A stretch of 64,000 bases of DNA. Origin: Crambe crambe (lineage: Eukaryota; Porifera; Demospongiae; Poecilosclerida; Crambeidae). Below are positions 21,365-31,844 of this stretch, piece by piece (position 1 is the first letter of the stretch; each line of letters begins with the position of its first letter). A program made the translations under genes and the position numbers. The DNA lies in the NCBI GenBank assembly GCA_963924555.1, contig OZ004589.1:2170001-2234000 (forward strand), in the 5' to 3' direction. The notes under the pieces are model-generated. The model was not told the origin of the DNA and searched no databases. It saw nothing but the letters and a program-made list of their open reading frames with translations.

Positions 21365-24253
21365 ATGGAGGATGTAGTGAAGTTTGAAGGCTGCAATTAC
21401 TTTAGACAGAGACTGGTATTGGCCACACTGAGCAGCAGGCGGGTGAAAATTACTAAGATCAGAGAGGACTGCGATGAGCCCGGACTTCAAGGTACGAGAA
21501 AGAGGGAGAGATTTGCATGCGTCAGATACACGTAGACTGTAGCCTATCACTTCTTCTCCATATTTTAGAGTTTGAAGCAGGATTCATCAGACTGCTGGAT
21601 AAGCTCACTAATGGATCACGCATAGAAGTAAACGAGTCAGGTAACTCTAACGATATCTAGTTTCTTCTTGTGACGACCATTAGGTAAAATCATGAGCATC
21701 AATAATGTATTTTTTAAATCAGGTACGAGCCTGTTTTATCACCCCGGGCTATTAATAGGAGGGAGACTGGAGCACGACTGCAGCAAGCAGAGGTCCATCG
21801 GCTATTTCCTGGAACCTCTGATACAACTGGCCCCCTTTGCCAAGAAACCCATCTGTATCACCTTGAGAGGTCTTACCAATGGACCCAGTGACCCCTCAGT
21901 GAGTGACTCACTGTATATCATATCAACCCCTCCCCCAAAGAGGAATTTCATTCAGACATGACCCTAAATGCTCAATTAAAAGTAAAGTCTTGTTTGTTGT
22001 TTATTTGCTAGTTATTGTTTTACTTGCTTGTTTGTTTGTGTATTCATTATTGTGGTGGGGGTGATGTAAAGCTTATGGTGAATGACACGCTGTGTGATTG
22101 TGTTACCTGTATTCATACTGTCTGACTCACCACATGTATGCAACTTCAAGCAAACAACCACTAGAAACTCTCTTCTCCTCCTCTTCCTTTCCCCCCTTCC
22201 CCTCCTTCTCCCCTTCCCCTTCTCCCCTTCCCCTCCTCCCCTCCCCTCCCTCTTCCTCCTCTCCTTCCCTTCTTTCTCCCCTTCCCTCCTCCTCCTCTTC
22301 CTCCTCTCCTTCCCCTCCTCCTCCTCCTCCCCACTATGTGTACGTACCATAATGATAATTCATTGAGTGTGGTAATGTTGCAGGTGGATTATTACCGGAT
22401 GTGTGTGCTCCCAGTGTTGAAGAAGTTAATACCTGGCGAAGGATTGGAGTTAAAGGTACTATACCATACTGGAGTCAGTGCTACTGTAGATTTCGGGATG
22501 GTTGTCCATAAGGAATGAGAAACAGGTAGTGGCTTACAAGGACCTAAGAAACCTCATCCTTTCATGTCCTATAGTATACCATGCTTGTTATCTAAGAGTT
22601 ATTCCAGTTGCAGAGTAGAGGGGTGTGGCCAGAAGGGTGTGGTCAGGTGACCTTTTCTTGTCCTGTGGTGAGGAAGATGAAGCCACTGTTGCTGGTGGAG
22701 GAAGGGAAAGTGAGACGTGTCAGGGGAATGGCGTATCCTTTAACTCAGTATAGCTATGTGGAATAGTCAACCCTTTACCTTTTCATAATGTGAGCAAAAT
22801 TTCATCCTTTGCAGTGATCAGTTTGAGATTTAATCAGATCCATTCCTCAATCCATTGTTAATAGGAAATTCATAATCATGGAAGTACCCTTGACTGGGTG
22901 TGTGTGTAGCCATTGTGTGCGAGTGAACCCGTCCCTGGCCAATCGAATGGTGGACTCTGCTCGCTCTGTCCTCAACAAGTACCTTCCTGACGTCTACATC
23001 TACACAGATGTAGTGAAGGGAAAGGAAGGAGGCAAGTGAGTCACCAAGTAGGGAAGAAATAGTACTTGCTTATAATAGTAAAGAAGTTTCTGCCTTCACT
23101 GTATAGAAAATAGGATACCCTAGTATTGTTACCAGACTGCTGAGGGAACACACTATCGTGACTACATTAATCCTTAATTCTTTCAGGTCTCCTGGATTTG
23201 GACTGACTCTGGTGGCTGAGAGCACATCCGGAGTGATGCATGCGGCTGAAACCTCTTCCTACTCCACTGCAAGCCACTCCCACACCTCTAAAGGGTCACG
23301 ACCCCTAGGCAGTTCCAGAGACAGGGAAGAACCTGTCATACTACCGGAGGATATAGGAACGAACACGGCATCTCTACTCCTTCAAGAAATAGTTCAGGTA
23401 TGTCTTTGTGTGCATGACGATCCATTGCTTTCATTATCATAAGAGGGAGAGGGGCAGCTTCCCTTAAAGAGGAAGCTGCCAGGATGAAGTGACCTGTGAT
23501 CGACCTTTTTATTTTTTAAGTGCATTTTCATATTTTTGGATATTATTTTGGTGTCCCCAAGCCCTCTTAGGGACTATAAGAAGTAAAGTTAGGTGGGAGT
23601 GGAGATGATGTAGCTACCATAATAATTATTGTCTTACAAGTAGGGTGGATGTGTGGACTCTTATTGTCAAGTGATCCCCCTGCTCTTCATGGCTCTGGGT
23701 CAGAAGGACGTGTCTAAAGTACATATGGGAGAACTCTCAACTTACACGTACGTATGTAGGTATTACTGACATTCATTATTTTTATTTGTTTGTTTTTTTG
23801 TTGTTTTTTTGTTTGTTTTTTTGTTGTTGTTTTTTTTTTGATATGAACCTTTCATTCTTATAACCTTCCTGGAGTGTAAATAATGCCCACCCCATTTCTT
23901 TCTGGTATATTAAACCTAATGGTGTGTTATTTATACCTGTACATTCAACTACATTTCATGCCCTGGACCACATCAAAAGGGGAAAAAATCAAATCTTTTC
24001 CCGGCCATTGAAGAAAAAAGTAACAATGTGTCCCCATAAATTTTAATGCTCTTGTAGGATTCAGTTTCTTCGTCATATGAAGGAGCTTTTCCAGCTGACA
24101 TACAGAGTTGAGAGCAAAGAAGAAGAGTTGAGTGGTGCTGAAGGTGGAAGTGGTTCAGAACAGTCTGAAGATGAAGAAGTGCTAAGTAGACAGATTGTAA
24201 CATTGTCATGTATTGGAGTAGGGTATTCAAACTTCAGCAAGACCATTAATTAA
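21365..24253 (+). CDS. RCL1: RNA 3'-terminal phosphate cyclase-like protein (RCL1), intact gene
   Basis: Nine exons chain with consistent phases: 21365-21491, 21569-21640, 21723-21898, 22384-22455, 22608-22732, 22910-23035, 23187-23397, 23644-23747, 24058-24253 (TAA), giving 402 aa. Family hallmarks are readable: GCNYFRQRLVLATLS and LLDKLTNGSRIEVNESGTS near the N-terminus, LEHDCSKQRSIGYFLE, RRVRGMAHCVRVNPSLANRM, SPGFGLTLVAES and LPEDIG. RCL1 is the catalytically inactive relative of RNA cyclase; in the nucleolus it works with BMS1 in early pre-18S rRNA cleavage. The human protein is slightly shorter; extra residues here lie in a Ser/His-rich insert after VMHAAETSS and an acidic Gly/Ser/Glu loop in exon 9. 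Intron 5 has U12-type signals. AATAAA at 24,319 is a likely poly(A) signal. Broken copies lie on both sides. Confidence 0.97.
22168..22332. repeat. CT-rich tract in RCL1 intron 3
   Basis: Polypyrimidine run of 'cttcccctcctccc' type units ending about 50 bases before the exon 4 acceptor at 22,384. It is shared, with different length, by both RCL1 pseudogenes, so it predates the duplications. Confidence 0.8.
22733..22909 (+). other. U12-type (minor spliceosome) intron 5 of RCL1
   Basis: The donor reads GTATCCTTTAAC, an exact match to the U12 GT-subtype consensus GTATCCTTT. CCCTTGAC lies about 16 bases before the acceptor and matches the U12 branch-site core CCTTRAC. The exon join (ATG GC|C CAT) restores RGMAHCVRVNP, the conserved RCL1 sequence. 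No other reading of this junction gives an open frame with conserved residues. Both pseudogenes keep the donor and/or branch site (15,458 with 15,738; 33,088). Confidence 0.85.
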
Positions 24254-24595
24254 TAATTATTAAATTCTGTTGGTATACTGTTGGCTGAAAATACTGATCC
24301 AAGTTTACCATAGGTACCAATAAATTCATTTTGGATTCAAACTATCAGTTTCATCTGTGTCTGTGTGAATGTGCACCACCATTGAGGTTATCCAAACATT
24401 TTGACTTGTATATAGTTCTCAGGTAATTTGAGAATGCTAGCCTCTGAGTGGCAGGCATCTTATATAGATAACTGTAATTTGGTCATAGTGGTAATCTTCT
24501 GATCTAGTTACTTTGTATGTATGCTAAGTACTTAAAAGCAATAATGCAATTAGCTATAATGCATGTATTCATCCACCAGCTAATCATAGTGTAAT

Positions 24596-24790
24596 CTAGA
24601 AATTTCACCTTGGGGGGGAAGCTCACTGATCATGTGGCCATAGGCCACAGCGAGGGGGAAGTTACAGGAGGGGATGTGCCCCCTCCCACACGAAGCGTGA
24701 AGCCAAAAAAAGCTTACTACTCTGTATCCCAATTGGTCCTTAATTACTTACGTAACAACCTGTGGTCACCAAAGGGAGTAGCCTATATAA
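24596..24790. repeat. Dispersed repeat beginning 'aaatttcaccttggggggg'
   Basis: A block from 'aatttcaccttgggggg' through 'ggccataggccacagc' to 'ggtccttaattact' recurs in the same orientation at 26,718-26,850. Flanking text ('gatgcctgccactcagagac' at 26,949 and 27,098) also recurs, partly inverted relative to 24,440. No coding content. Confidence 0.6.
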
Positions 24791-24934
24791 ATATTTATAC
24801 CTTTGGGGGAAGGGGAGGGAAGTTGAGCTGTTTGGGGAAGCTTCCCCTATACCCGAAGTGGAATTCCATTGCATGTTACCCATACCTAAACCCATAGCTC
24901 ACTGCAAAAATGAAAATGTAGACTGCACTCTTAT

Positions 24935-25230
24935 AGTATAGTGTACACTGCACCCACGCCTATCATAGTTGTGTGCAAAACGAAAGTGTACACTGCACTG
25001 TACACTGCACCCACACCTATCAGTTTGTGAAAGTGTACACTGCACTGTACACTGCACCCACACCTATCATAGTTTGTGAAAGTGTACACTGCACTCTTAT
25101 AATAATTATAGGTGTATGTATAGGGACAATCTACATACCTATCATAGTAGTGTGCAGTGTACACTGCACTCATATAGTGTGTATAGGGACAATTCAGTGT
25201 ATGCTGCACAACTGTAGTGTGCACATATCG
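24935..25230. repeat. Minisatellite of 'gtgtacactgcact' units
   Basis: At least four imperfect copies of a unit of about 55-60 bases containing GTGTACACTGCACTGTACAC and CCCACACCTATCATAG lie head to tail. TGTACACTGCAC-type words are partly self-complementary. Open frames across both strands follow the repeat period and are not genes. Confidence 0.75.
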
Positions 25231-25879
25231 GGAAAGTTTATAGTAAACCCATAAATAGAGCTCATCTATCTGGGGGGAGGAGAGAGACTGACCTGCCACC
25301 CTCCCCTCTTTACCGAGGGGCCTGCAAAAGCTTAGTGGCCTGACCTGGCCCTGGCACTGCATCTGAGGGGTGCATGGTGGACCCAGCACCAGACATCGCT
25401 AGGTAGGGGAGTGTTTATTTTGCTGAAATGGGTGCATTGGACCACACTCCCCAACCACACAGATTATAGAGCTAGTTGTATTACGTACACAGTTATTATT
25501 ACTATTGTATTGATATTGCTGTCATGGTTACCATTACACTACACTGCAAGAAACAGAATTGTTATTTTGATAAACACACCAGTTGGGAGAAATTAATCAT
25601 TTGGAAATCGTGGTGAAATAACCAAAAACTTTTGTTACATTCCTGGAAGATTTCAGATAATTGGATCAGCAAGATGTGTTTGCTAAAACACCTATTCTGT
25701 TTTTGGCGGTGTTCTATTATTATATAAGGGAAAAATCATTTCCTGAAATGAAAAAAGATGTAGGGATGACCACTGCTCAAAAAAGTAAGGAAATAAGAAG
25801 GATGGAAATGGGATCAATCTTTGTTCTGTATATCCAGCCAACAATCCCTACATATACGTCGGGTAGCTTCAGATTATAG

Positions 25880-26095
25880 TGTAGTGATAAATACACAGCA
25901 ACATCACAGAAGCCCTGAACCGGAACTGGAAGATGACCTTGACACAACCCTCAACCCTGCAGCACGAAATCCTGTTCGATGACAGCCTAGGCGAGCTGCA
26001 GCACAGAATGCTAGAGACAGAATTGTGGCACAGATCCTGGACTCAGATGATGATGACATTTAGTTGGCCATTGTAATGGTCAACAGGGGGAGTGT
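25880..26095 (+). mobile_element. Remnant of an LTR retrotransposon polyprotein end
   Basis: In one frame a basic, Ala/Arg-rich and then acidic tail can be read (PRRAAAQNARDRIVAQILD, ending in four Asp, Ile and TAG at 26,061) with one in-frame TGA upstream. This style of ending is common at the integrase C-terminus of Ty3/gypsy elements. It is followed by a purine-rich run AACAGGGGGAG and TGTGAGATAG, resembling a polypurine tract and LTR start. Inference only; no matching 5' LTR was found in the window. Confidence 0.45.
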
Positions 26096-26207
26096 GAGAT
26101 AGCTACTTGAACTTGGAACTATAAGGACATAATCAACCCTGAACTATTCTGCACATGCTCAGAAAACATTGCATCACATTATTATATCATATCATTGTCA
26201 TTGCACA

Positions 26208-26630
26208 TAATAAAAAAACAAGGAAAGAAATTGTGAAAAGAAAATGTTGATTTATTATCATCCCTACATCAAGCCTATCAATGGTAGCAATGGACTATCT
26301 ACCATAATAGAGAGAGGCTGTCCTCTTTCAATAATGAAAATCTATTAGCAGTCACTCTTGGCACAGGTGGTTGAGACTGTCTTTTCAGTGAGGTTGAATC
26401 AATATGTGAGCACCAAGTACATTCTATGAATACCACCACCTAGCTATAGTAGCATCACATATATTATTTCATTATGGTAATTATCGAACATCTTATGATA
26501 GCTACTTATAAGCTTAGCTGAATAATCAAAGTATAATATTTAGCTATAATTCCTTGGCTTGATGTAGGGATGATAATAAATCAACATTTTCTTTTCACAA
26601 TTTCTTTCATTGTTTCTTTATTTTTTTGTA
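26208..26630. mobile_element. Fold-back element with about 60-bp terminal inverted repeats
   Basis: GAAAATGTTGATTTATTATC (about 26,240) followed by ATCCCTACATCAAG is the reverse complement of CTTGATGTAGGGATGATAAT and following bases at about 26,558-26,610. The core of about 280 bases has no ORF. It is inserted just downstream of the LTR-type remnant. Confidence 0.75.
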
Positions 26631-26859
26631 CACTGTTTTTTTGTCATCCCAGACCCTACATCAACTTTCATTTTTTTAAATGTTTTTTCCCTTTATTTGT
26701 ATTATTTTATTATTCACTAAAAATTTCACCTTGGGGGGAAGCTCACTGATCGTGGCCTTAGGCCACAGCAAGGTGGAGGGGCCCCTCCCACACCAAGCCA
26801 AAAATTCTGAAGTATCCCAAATTGGTCCTTAATTACTCCCTTTGGTGACTACATGAAAC

Positions 26860-28970
26860 CCTGGTAATAATCAGAGTCAAATTTCTGCAAGTTATGTGGT
26901 ATCCACTAATGAAGTGTAGCTAACTTAAATAACTACACTTATCTAAGATGCCTGCCACTCAGAGACTAGCATTCTCAAATGTATTAATTCATCCACCACT
27001 CCAGTGTTTTATTAGCTACATGTCAGAGTCAAATTTCTGCAAGTTATGTGGTATTCATCCACCCACTAATGAAGTGTAACCAGATCAGAAGATTATAAGA
27101 TGCCTGCCACTCAGAGACTAGCATAATGTATGGATTGTCCTTAATTAGCTAATCATCTGAGAACTATATAGCTATATGAGTCAAATTTTTTGGCTGAAAA
27201 TTTTTCTAAATAAAAAGTAGGGATGGCCATAAAAATCAACATTATTACTATTCCTATCACTCCTAGCCCTCCTAATTTCAATAACCACACCTATATCACC
27301 CAACTTAAATCCCTACTTCACTCCCCCTTCAGCAACAAGTGAGTCAAATAACCCTTACCTGTACCCATCACCAAACACAAGAACCACTGACAGCAATAAT
27401 TATTACGAAACTACTATACCCCTAGGCCTCCTAGCTAGCTACAGTGGCATGAAAATGTGGTGTCGTTTTCGCACATGCTGCAACAACACCCCATTTCTTA
27501 CAGTGAAGTGAGTGCTAAAAGTAACAATAATGGAACTTGAGCTATGCACAAGTTTCTACTTCTCAGAACTTGGGACCTATCCTTTTGTTCTTTGTAGAGA
27601 GGTTGTTGTCATTTGAGGTTCCACATATTAGCTGGCAGCTACATGTATTGCTATAGTACTTGAGAAAAGGAAAACATTGTAAAGTTTACAAGCTACACAA
27701 TTAGCTATATGCAATGTATATAGAATCATAACAGAGCTAGAGCTACATGTCTACATGCGCATGCGAGCGATTGCTCTTGTTATTTGATTTTTTGAAGTGT
27801 TTACAGTACTGCCAAAGTTGAAACTATACATAGTAACTATAGCTACTTATGGGAAAGATGGTGCTGCACATTCTGTGACACAGATGAGTTTAAGAGAGAA
27901 GGTAAACTTAGATCATTTGACAAATTATCCATCCTAAATACCCTCCAGATTGCACCAGATTGAAACTGAGACACCCTAAGATCTAAAATTTTTTCTGGGT
28001 CTAGATGGTGCACTTTGTGCATACTGTGCACATGGAAAAAAATTTTGCTATTGACCAAACCACCACACCCAAAATAACAACTAGATCAACTGTGGCTTAA
28101 TTAGCTTCATAATTCTGTTCTTATCTAGCTAGTCTTTTCTCTGGCTTAAAACATCTGTAATTAATTTTTATGGCACTTTAATTTACCATGTAGCTCTTTC
28201 ATTAAAATATTGCACCATGCATGCAGTGAGTACTGTGGCTAATGGTAATGTAGATGAACACCATCTCTATACTCACAGTACACTTTAATCTCGTCAGGTG
28301 ATTTCGATTATAAAAATGGAGCCGGGGCCCAGGTCCCTTAGGCCCCTACCTGGATCAGCCCCTGATTTGAGCATCTTTCTTTTGTTTTTGATTGATAGCT
28401 ACTTAATAATTAACCTTGTTTTTCCCAAATATTGGGCCGGACTGGCCTGACCTGTTCCACCGCCTATGCTGTGTAGGTCAAATATAAAAGAAATCAATGA
28501 TAAATCATCTGTAGCTATAAAAAAATTTGGAGCGATGTTATAAGGAATTCACGATCAAAGGCATTAGCTATGAGCTTGGTTAGCACTAGCTACAGCCAGA
28601 CAGTTAATCAGTGAAATTTGTTCCCCAAATACTCAGTGAAATACTGTGGACCCCCCCCCCCCCCTTCTCAATGCAAAAAAACAACAACAAAACAAGACAA
28701 TAGGTTTCATGGAGAGTGATGAAATTCTCATGGAGGATACTTTCATTGCTCTTTAGCTATCTATCTTCCTTCTTTCTTCTTTCTTTCTTTCTTTCATTCA
28801 TTCATTCATTCTTATAAAGAAGAAAAGGCAAACTACAAATTATAACAGTCATTCTCATAATATTATTATATATATGCTATAAAAGTTCATAATTATCGTT
28901 GTATAAGAATCAGAGTTTATAGCTAACTAGGTACTAGCTATAGCTACAGCAGTCCACAAAATTATTTATG
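26860..28970. other. Intergenic, repeat-rich, no gene seen
   Basis: AT-rich DNA with duplicated phrases ('gtcaaatttctgcaagttat' at 26,876 and 27,026), a poly-C run (28,651-28,664), a TTTC/TTCA microsatellite (about 28,770-28,812) and many TAGCTA words. The short frame at 27,843-28,058 has no recognisable features. Confidence 0.5.
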
Positions 28971-28977
28971 TTCATAT

Positions 28978-30300
28978 TCAGTTGCATATAGGTACAGTTG
29001 CAAGCTTGGAATTCACAGGAATATTCTGAGATTCAAGGCCTGGAGTCTGACCATGGAGGTGAAAATCGACTAACACCCCAGGCCGGAAGATAAGGCAATG
29101 GGTAGAACCACCAAAATGGAACATTCCTATCTGCTCTCCTTTTCTCACATGCTGGTGTACCTTGACAGTGATATCACAGCTTGACACCTCTGCCATTCCG
29201 ATAGCCATGAAGCACATCAGCCCGATGTAATCGTTGTCTGCCTGGATGAAGACCAGTGCTCGAGTCGCAACTTCAGTGAGGTACCCTTGTGACTGATTAG
29301 GTCCTGAATCATCGAAACCTAGTGACTGAGCCTCTGAATAATAGCTCCCACTCAACACCACCGTCTTGATGATCTTGCCATCCACAGGGCTGTGCCAGCG
29401 ATGATAGCTTAATGCACTGAGAAAAGCTTGATAAACAGTGCCACCAACAAATTCTTGGACCAGGTGATCATTTCCAAGCATAAAACTCATGGAGTAGGGT
29501 TGTGATTTGATCCAGAACCTACTTCGGCGTTTGACATTTGTTTGGATCTTGTAAGGGGCAGATTCACAGGCATTAATGATTACTTTCATATTTTCAGGGT
29601 GAGCAACTGGACGAACACCTTCACGAAATTCTCTGGTGAAAAAATCATCCCATGATTTGAATCCATAGTGCGGTTTAGCTGGATCACATTTAAACTCTCT
29701 CGCAAAGTTTGGCATCTGTTCCATGGCATCTGCACCAAACCATCCTTTTTGGGGATCATTACTCAAGACGTAGCAAGATTTTGGTGATTTGAGAAACTCT
29801 CCCCAATAAACCAAAATACTTTTGAAGTGACTATTGACTTTATTATTCAGAAATGCAGCATATCCACCCGTTGTAGCCATTGACCAATCAAGGATGGCAT
29901 TGATAGGAAAACCAACTAATCCTGATTGATTGTATACAGGAGCTGTGGTCAAGATATGGTTGATCAGCCGAAGCATCAAGCGATAGCTCCTTACTTGCGG
30001 CTTGCCAGTCGGGCTTTCATTGTATGGAGACTTGTGGGGAACTTGAGCAAACATTTGATGAAAAAACATATTCACTTCAGAGTCTTCTTCAATCAAATTC
30101 TTTAAATTCTTAACAGGATCATGTAAGTTGGGGATATCGTGTCCTTCGTTTTCTGCATGAGCATCTATCTCGTCACTGCCATCAACTTGATCTTTTCCAT
30201 CGACTTCTTCAATGAGCTCTCTCAACCAGCTTTCCAGGACTGCTTGATCAGAAGGCAACCACTTGCCAACACGATAAGGAACGATCGTTCCACTTGCCAT
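28978..30300 (-). CDS. PSD-family pyruvoyl-dependent decarboxylase, PsiD-like, intronless
   Basis: One uninterrupted 440-codon frame (ATG at 30,300, TGA at 28,978). The C-terminal half is a phosphatidylserine-decarboxylase fold: KSWDDFFTREFREGVRPV at about 215-232, ALSYHRWHSPVDGKI at about 296-310 with the catalytic-type histidines, and FHFGGST at 395-400. In this family the chain self-cleaves between Gly and Ser of GGS(T/S), here 398/399, and the serine becomes the pyruvoyl cofactor. The N-terminal half (TAPVYNQSGLVGFPINAILD, then FLNNKVNSHFKSILVYWGEF) matches the extra domain found in soluble PSD-like enzymes such as fungal L-tryptophan decarboxylase PsiD, not mitochondrial PISD. There is no transit or signal peptide and no membrane segment, so a cytosolic amino-acid decarboxylase is likelier than phospholipid synthesis. 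The substrate is unknown. Its lack of introns is unusual beside its intron-rich neighbours. Confidence 0.93.
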   Translation of the reverse strand: MASGTIVPYRVGKWLPSDQAVLESWLRELIEEVDGKDQVDGSDEIDAHAENEGHDIPNLHDPVKNLKNLIEEDSEVNMFFHQMFAQVPHKSPYNESPTGKPQVRSYRLMLRLINHILTTAPVYNQSGLVGFPINAILDWSMATTGGYAAFLNNKVNSHFKSILVYWGEFLKSPKSCYVLSNDPQKGWFGADAMEQMPNFAREFKCDPAKPHYGFKSWDDFFTREFREGVRPVAHPENMKVIINACESAPYKIQTNVKRRSRFWIKSQPYSMSFMLGNDHLVQEFVGGTVYQAFLSALSYHRWHSPVDGKIIKTVVLSGSYYSEAQSLGFDDSGPNQSQGYLTEVATRALVFIQADNDYIGLMCFMAIGMAEVSSCDITVKVHQHVRKGEQIGMFHFGGSTHCLIFRPGVLVDFHLHGQTPGLESQNIPVNSKLATVPICN

Positions 30301-30399
30301 TATGATGTTAGATCTTGAGTTCGAGTCTGCTGCCTTACTTTTATATCTACCTTTCCAGTCGATTATTACGCGGGAGCTAGCTAGCTACGTCCGGTGTCA

Positions 30400-31840
30400 C
30401 AGTTTTGTCGCTGGGAGATTCTATCGCGGCGATAAAAATTCTTGACCTAGGATATTTTGTCGCCGCCAGGATATATTGTCGCAGCTAGCTATAGCTACTT
30501 GATACATCTCTTATAGGGTATTTTGTTGCTCAGCACTGCATGCATGGATATTACATAGCCAGAGCATAGATCTATAGTGTCTATGGCCAATTATAGAAGC
30601 AAAATCTTTAAGTAAAATCTCCTAGGATATTTGTTTCTCTCCTATGTTCTTCACATGCATAGTTATATAACGATAGAGTGATAAAATCTCCTAGATTATT
30701 TTGTTGCTCTCGCAATAGCTAGCTATTATGTTCTTCACATATTAAATAGAGCAACAAAATCTCCTCAGGATATTGATATTTTGTTGCTCACTAGCTATAG
30801 CTATAGCTAGCTAGCTATTATCTATACTAAAGCTAGTAATAAAATCTTCGGTTGTAGCTCATGCATCTATATCATAGGAGGCTGAGGGTGGGGGCTAGAG
30901 GGGCTGGAGCCCCCCAAAATTCTGAAAGGGGAGGCTCAGCCCCCTCAATTTTTTGCCTACATTACATCTTTTTCATTGAACCTTTCATTGAACCATTAGA
31001 CTTGTTAGAATGTGCAATGCTCTGTTAAAACAATCGCATGATTAGCAATGAACTTACATATAGCTGATTAAAAATTTGCAGCTGCTACAATCAAGTTAGT
31101 GGGTTACCACTGCATTGAGTGATATTGAGCTTCTGCTTAGACTTCCTAGCCAGCTACTTTCAATGGCTTGGCCCATATCTGGTGCACTTTCGATCTACAT
31201 TACACCATCCTCAGTCCCCCCAAAACTCAAGTGCCTCAGCCGCCTATGTATATATATGAGCTAAAATCTCCCAGGATATTTGTCTTATCTAACTCTATAG
31301 CTACAATAATAATTATAGCTATAGTTATATAGCTAGCTATGAGTGATATTTTGTTGCTCACTTAATTGAGCTAGCTCTGTTATAGCAGTATTATTATAAA
31401 GAACTAGTTGTGCTATGTAGAATAATTTTTTTACTTTCTATAGTAGCTATTGCTCTGTAGCTATATCTAGCTAGCTATTATGTATGTGACAAATCCTGGG
31501 AGACCACTTTTATACGAAGCACCACACACCTTAATCATCCATTTTGCAAAGTTAACACTAGAATAACTTTACTGATCAAAAAAGTGGGCATGGCCCATCC
31601 GAATATTTCCACGCACAAGCACACTGGACCACTCAAAATTCTGTGGATTACACCCCTGTTAAATGTGAATAGCTAACAAGCTTGAGATTTTTGATGCACC
31701 TAGCTATAAACAGAGCATTGTTCTATTTCTCATTAGCTATAGTAAATAACTATATTGAAAAAAATATCCTAGGAGATAGCTAGAAGAGATTTATCACTAA
31801 GACAGAAACAAAATAGCTAGCTATCCTAGGAGATTTTTTG
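30400..31840. repeat. Scattered 'ctaggatattttgttgct' / 'agcaacaaaatctcctag' words
   Basis: Between 30,400 and 31,840 the phrase (c)ctaggatattttgt(t/c)gct and its reverse complement appear about ten times in both orientations, separated by TAGCTAGCTA strings (for example 30,447, 30,515, 30,625, 30,690, 30,755, 31,265, 31,765, 31,820). No ORF. This is a locally amplified short word rather than a known element. Confidence 0.55.
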
Positions 31841-31844
31841 CCTT

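Noticed and set aside
22608-22613. RCL1 exon 5 starting six bases later, after TTGCAG
   Set aside because: Starting at 22,608 gives ELKLQSRG, which aligns in length with the conserved ELK-x-x-x-RG of RCL1; the later acceptor would delete two residues.
28978-30300. Bacterial or fungal contamination as the source of the intronless decarboxylase
   Set aside because: The flanks on both sides are typical of the rest of the window (TAGCTA words and an RCL1 pseudogene 1.5 kb away), so the gene is part of this chromosome; transfer into the genome remains possible.
28978-30300. Annotation as mitochondrial phosphatidylserine decarboxylase (PISD)
   Set aside because: No targeting peptide or membrane segment, GGST instead of the LGST typical of PISD, and an N-terminal domain matching the soluble PSD-like group.
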